Assembly: GCA_024734495.1 (NCBI GenBank)
Contig: JALMQS010000326.1
Coordinates: 789,130-853,129 of the forward strand
DNA: 64,000 bases
Origin: Forficula auricularia
Lineage: Eukaryota > Arthropoda > Insecta > Dermaptera > Forficulidae
Direction: 5' to 3'
Shown: piece by piece, positions 38,401-44,400 of the stretch
Numbering within the stretch: position 1 is the stretch's first letter
How the letters are laid out: every line of letters starts with the position of its first letter
Notes under the pieces: model-generated
The model's input: only the letters and a program-made list of their open reading frames with translations
The model's database searches: none
What the model was told of the DNA's origin: nothing
Translations under genes and position numbers: made by a program

Positions 38401-41400
38401 TCAAAGGGGGTTCAGCCTAGTTTAGCTTATTCTTTTCTCGTCTCTGTCTTTTCAGCGATCTACATCATTCTTTCATTTAAGACCCATATCTACAAGTACC
38501 TTTGACTACGGCCAAATCACTAAAATTTCTCCCTCTTTTTTCACGATGGGAGAGTCATTTCTGGTTTACAAGTGTAGCAACCAGTGGCGTAACAATATGG
38601 TGGCATGTCGGGAAAAATGCTACGAGCCGAAAAAGGCCCGCGAGCATAGGAGGATCCTAACATTTATTATTATAAAATTCGTGTCTCGTTTGCCAAGACA
38701 ATTCTCAGTTTTCGATCCACTTTTTAGACCCGAAATAGAAAAGTGAACTTTCTGATTTATTAATCATAAAGAATCTTATTATGTCTTCAAGCTTTCCTGA
38801 AGGGTGCACAACATTTCTATTATTTGTAACCATTCCTGTGACTAAGGCTAATTCCGAGCGATCATTTTCAAAATTAAAAATGATAAAAACTTATTTAAGA
38901 AATTCTATGGAACACGTAATATTACGCAACTTAGCTAGTGGTGATTGTGACCCGATAGGTTTGAATATTGTAGGGTTCGGGAAAGTTGGTCCAGGGAAAA
39001 TATATCTTTAATGAGTAAGTATCCCGGAAAAATTATTTTGTTAAATTTTCGTCTTAATTCAATTTAGAGTGCCTTATAAATGTATACGAGCATACAAATA
39101 TGCGGTTCTATCACCAAACATTCCTTATAAATGTATACTATCATACAAATATGCGGCTCTATCACCAAACATTCCATGACCCGAAATTTGAACTTTGATG
39201 TTGTTATTAACACTTTTGCTGAACAGAAAGGCCGAAAAAAGGAATTTTGACTAAAAATAAAATTGTTATTTGAATTCAATAGGCTCTTCAAATAAAAAGT
39301 TACTAGAAAATCAACGGAAACTGCAACAATAATATTATAATACCGTTTGTACGTACTTTACGTAGTGATTTATTAAAAAGAAACTACAACGTTGGTTTAG
39401 CTTCTTTACATTGAGGGAGGGCCCCATCCGAAGAATTTGCCAGGGATCTCAACGGTTACGCCACTGATAGCACCTTCCTTCTATTACACCTTATTGCATC
39501 AAAGAAATAAAAAAAAATCTGATTTTACATTTTTTTTAAATGTCAAATATTCAAGAAGATGTATATCCAAAAGGTGAAATTTATAAGAAGAGCAACCTTT
39601 AAGATAATCGTATTCGAGATCAAGAGAAAGAAAAGGTGATTGTGAGCCGAAAGGTTTGAAAATTGTAGGGTTCGGGAAAGTTGGCCCAGTGAAAATATAT
39701 CTTTAATGACTAAGAATTCGGGATAAATTATTTTATTAAATTTTGGTCTTAATTCAATTTAGTTTTGAGTGCCTTATAAATGTATACGAGTATACAAATA
39801 TGCGATTTAAAAATAATGACTATTCAGTCAGTATCATTAAAATTATATAAAATTGCTTTTAAATAATTAATAATAATTAATATAAATTTCATGTCAATTT
39901 AAGTTCAAATAAACACCTTCAAAAACCAAATTATGATAATTCATGATAGTAAAACGTAAAAAGTAGTGGTGGGCCTCATTTAAAGGATTTTGATTAAAAG
40001 ATTTCTTAATATAAAATTTGAAATTGTTTTGAAACTGCAAGTTGCTTCACGCGGGCAGGTGTTTAGCGTACTGTGCTCTGCCCCTTCAAACCTTGGAATG
40101 GCTCGTTATCAGACAAACAACCAACTTCCTAAAATGAGAAAACTTTAACTAGGCTAATCAAAATAAATATCGACCTATTTTTAATTTTTTAGAATAGTAT
40201 TAATTCTAGTAAAGATTTTACTGGGGTATATTGAATGGGCTGGATGAAATGAACCCTATGCCGGCAGCAATGAGCAGGCTTGCGACCCAGCCTCTCGATT
40301 TAACAGACCAAAAGGATTATAAATGAGAATGAAATATATATTATTTTATCGATTTAATCTCTCTGAAGGTTCACTGTATCTGTCTAATATAAAAAAAAAA
40401 TTGAATTTCAATTAAAAGTTTTGAAGCTTAAAAGAAATTGTATGAAAAGATTCAATTTCTTCTCTCTGGGAGCGAATCAACTACCTGGTAGAAATGGCAT
40501 AAAGTTTTATTTTTTTTCTCATTAGATATTTATTCAAATCAATTGAAATTTCATTTCTCGGTGTTATTTTCATTTATGTTTTATATCAAATAATTATTAT
40601 TAGGAAATTTGCATTTTAATGGATAGTTTATTTGAAGTCCAATTTGAAAAATCACTAATAACGCAGTTGGAAATTTGTTTAAAAATTATAAATTAATAGA
40701 TATTATAAAACAATTAATTTTTAATAATTTACTTCAATTTTGAACGAAATCGCTTCAGTACTTTTTGAGAAAATCGTCAAAAACCATCTGAACCGTCTCA
40801 AAAACGATGTTTTTTGAAAGCACAAGATGCGTTTGAAAAAAGTTTAAAAAGTCATATGAAACGAAACACTGACTTGTGGCATGGAGCTGAATTTTAAAAT
40901 GTTTCTAAAACGGCCTTTCATAGACGGTTTTCGGAGTCTTTGACAATTTCGTTCAAAATTAAATTAAATTATTAATACTTAATTGTTTTATAATATCTAT
41001 TAATTTCATATTTTTAAAAAAATTTTCACCGGAGCTATTAGCGTTTTATCAAATTGGACTTCAAGTAAACTACCCTTTAAAATTCAAATTTCCTAATAAT
41101 AATTATTTGATATAAAAGATAAATGAAAATAACACACAGATATGAAATTTCAATAAATTTAAATACATTTTTAATGAGAAAAAAAATAAAACTTTTTGCC
41201 ATTTCTACATAGTTGTTTCGCTCCCGGAGAGAAGAAATTGAATCTTTTCATAAAACTTCCTTTAAACCACAAAATTCTTAATCAAAATGCTATTTTCTTA
41301 TATTTATAAGTTACTATGAACCTCAAGATAGATTAAATCGATCAAATAAGATCGATTTCTTTCCCATTTATAATTCTTTTAGACTGTTATATAGAGAGGA

Positions 41401-44400
41401 TCTTATCCATTTACTCTCCAATATTGGAATATCTTTCAACTCGTAAACTATTGATTTTAAACTTTTCACTCATACAAACTTTTCTGTTGGAAATATTCTC
41501 TAATAAAGGTCATTATATCAATTTGTGTAACTCAAAGGGTTAGGTAGTAATGGTGAAATATATGTGGAAAGTTAGATAAATCCTGCTCTAAAGGCTTAGA
41601 TATTCTATTACATATTCAAAAACTATAATGAATAAATCCTTTGATATTTTAGTTTACTAAAAGAAAGTTCATTATCTATAATTATTATCCTGACTATTTA
41701 AGTATTTTTTTTTGTTTTTTGGCCCTTCTAGAAATAATCCAATTTACGATACTATTATTTAATTATGACTTCTATGTAGGGATCAGATTTTTAGCCGGCT
41801 GTCTCGAGTCGGATTCGAACCCGGGTCCACTTGATTAGCAGGCTTGTACACTAACCGCTGGCCTAACCAGCCCCACTATTTAAGTAGTTAGAGAGAATTA
41901 AAATTTCAAAATTAAATAATTTTTTTTCAGAGAAATTTAAACAATATTTTAGTTTAGTTCAGTCCACAGAGGGGACCCTTTTGTATAAATTTCAGATTTT
42001 TTCAAGGGTGTCAATGTTAAATTTTTTCGCTTTAAATCAAAACAATTACCGTATTTGGTCTCTCTAAATTGTGTGTGGTATTAGAATCGATAAAAATATC
42101 TTGAGAATTTTAATAGTATATTTTTCTATCTAAATCAAAAATTCAGACCACAGACCCTTTGTATATATTTCAGATTTTTTCAAGGGTGTCAAAGTTAAAT
42201 TTTAGAGATTAATATGAATAATAAATAAATTTTTAGCTTCTCACTTTGTTTTTTGTCTAGTTAAGACAAATGTCTTGCTTCAATTAAATTTATGAAACTT
42301 CGCGGCGCACCTGTGAAGAAGCCCCGGCGCACTGTTTGGGAACTTCTGACCTAAGACATTGTCTAAATTCAAATGGAACTAATGCGAGTATCATAAGTTG
42401 CCTAACTATCAGGAGTTTCTATAGTTAATCTTTTTGACATATACTCTAACTCTAAAATTGGGATTTTTAGCTTCTCAACTTCCAGATGAAAAATTCAGAA
42501 AATCATGGACAAAAATCAATTCATTATATGAAAAACCCCCACACCAAAATTCCCGTCTGTCTGTTTCCATGTCCGCGCAAACTTTGACCGCAATTGGGAT
42601 AAAAACGACTCAAGGTATTTTTATGAAATTTTGTATTTGGATCGGATGTCTTCTAACTTAAAATGATTGATATAGAACATTTTGATATTTTGACCCCAAA
42701 AGGGAGTTTGGGAGGGGAACCACCTCTGATTATCATCCACCCGGTCAATCCTATACAATTTGAAAAATACATCTTTAGTGGAGATATTGTTTCTTCTCAT
42801 TTTCGTAAAATTCAAGATATTTAAAGGGAAAAATGAAAAAAATCAACATTTTTATTCAAAAAATTCAATACACCGAAAACTAGTTAAGAAATTGATTTTT
42901 GAGTGTAAGTTTATTTTTCTTATATTAGTGAAAAGGAATATAAGAAATCATTGTCAAATCCACGAAAATTATAATTTTTCACCATGAAACCATAAAACCA
43001 AATCAACATAAGATATTCCTTTGGAGTTTTTAGAAAAACATTCTATTTTAATTAAACTATAATATTTTTAAGTCCTTATATTATTATCATTATTATTGAT
43101 TTTTTTTAAATCTTTCTTTGGTAGATTTAATAAAAATTTCAACCAAGAATAGATGAGATTGAATATTTCTTTGATACTGATATCAACTAAACGAAGAGTA
43201 ATTTTAGTTATGTTACCTACTATAATTTTGATGTTTATACTCGAGAAACTAAGATAAGAAAATAAATAAATATAAATTGAAATTTATTCAAAATTAAGTT
43301 TTGGATTTGGACATTGTTATTATTTCGGAAAATTCTTTAAAATTTAAAAATTTATTTTTCACCGATTTTTTTCATTTTTATTTGAAAATCTCATTATTTT
43401 GGATTAAACTTGAAATTTGATATAGAAATTGTTAATCATTCCACTTTTCAAAATGACTTATGAAATTATTTCTAGTCCACTTACATTAAATAAAATCTAT
43501 TTACTTTCCCTGCCTCGTCACTTTTATTTAATTATGCCAAATAAATCCAGATGATGTATTTGATTTGGAATTCAATGAATCAGTAAAATTATACACATAG
43601 ACCATACAAAATTGAGTTTTTCTTAAATTTCGTATATTCAAGAAAGTCACAATGAGGATTAATATAATAAAATCTTATTATAGAGATCTTGAAATGGGAA
43701 TTTCCTAAGACTTAATTCTCAATATTCAGATTTCTTTTTACATCAAATACTTTGATTAATATAAGTGAAGATAATAAAAAATATTAATTTATTTTATTCT
43801 GGTTGAAATATTATGAAGAAATCATTTATGGTATGTACCAAAAAATTTTTAAGTGCGTAAAGTGACATGTGTTTTCTTAGTCTCATAAGATATTCTATGA
43901 ATATTATGCTCTAAGATCGCTCGTTTTCTAGATCGTGGGTTTTAAAGAATTGATTCACAAATTATATGTTCTAAAATAAATGTACTACGAATATTTATTA
44001 ATAAATATTAAAGTAAGTTTTAAAAATGACCACCCCCTGGGCATTGAAGCATGATTTAATTCTTCTTTTTATTGATTCCAGAACTCACAGTAAAATCCCT
44101 AAGCTATGTATTTTAGATTGTTTCCCATGTTGTAATTAGACTGTTTCTTAAAACTTCTAACGGTATGGTTTGGAGAAGATGTCATACGAGAGGTAATAAT
44201 TACTTTAACTTTTAATAATAGCTATTAGTATCTTAAAATAAAAAAAAATGTAAGAATTGTATTTTTTTTTTAGTTTTACATATATCCCGATTATCCGGGC
44301 TAATTGTGGGGAGAGGCGGCACGGATAATCTAAAAACACCGATAATCCGAACTATAATTATTGATTTCTAAAATACAACATATTATACTTTTCTAAGGTA

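Noticed and set aside
41780..41874. A tRNA gene on the minus strand
   Set aside because: It has B-box and tRNA-like arm, but also a SINE body, A-rich tail and 12-bp target duplication; no full cloverleaf.
42300..42350. A further hAT MITE
   Set aside because: Only one end-like segment ('gcgcactgtttgggaac') is visible; no partner TIR or duplication was found.
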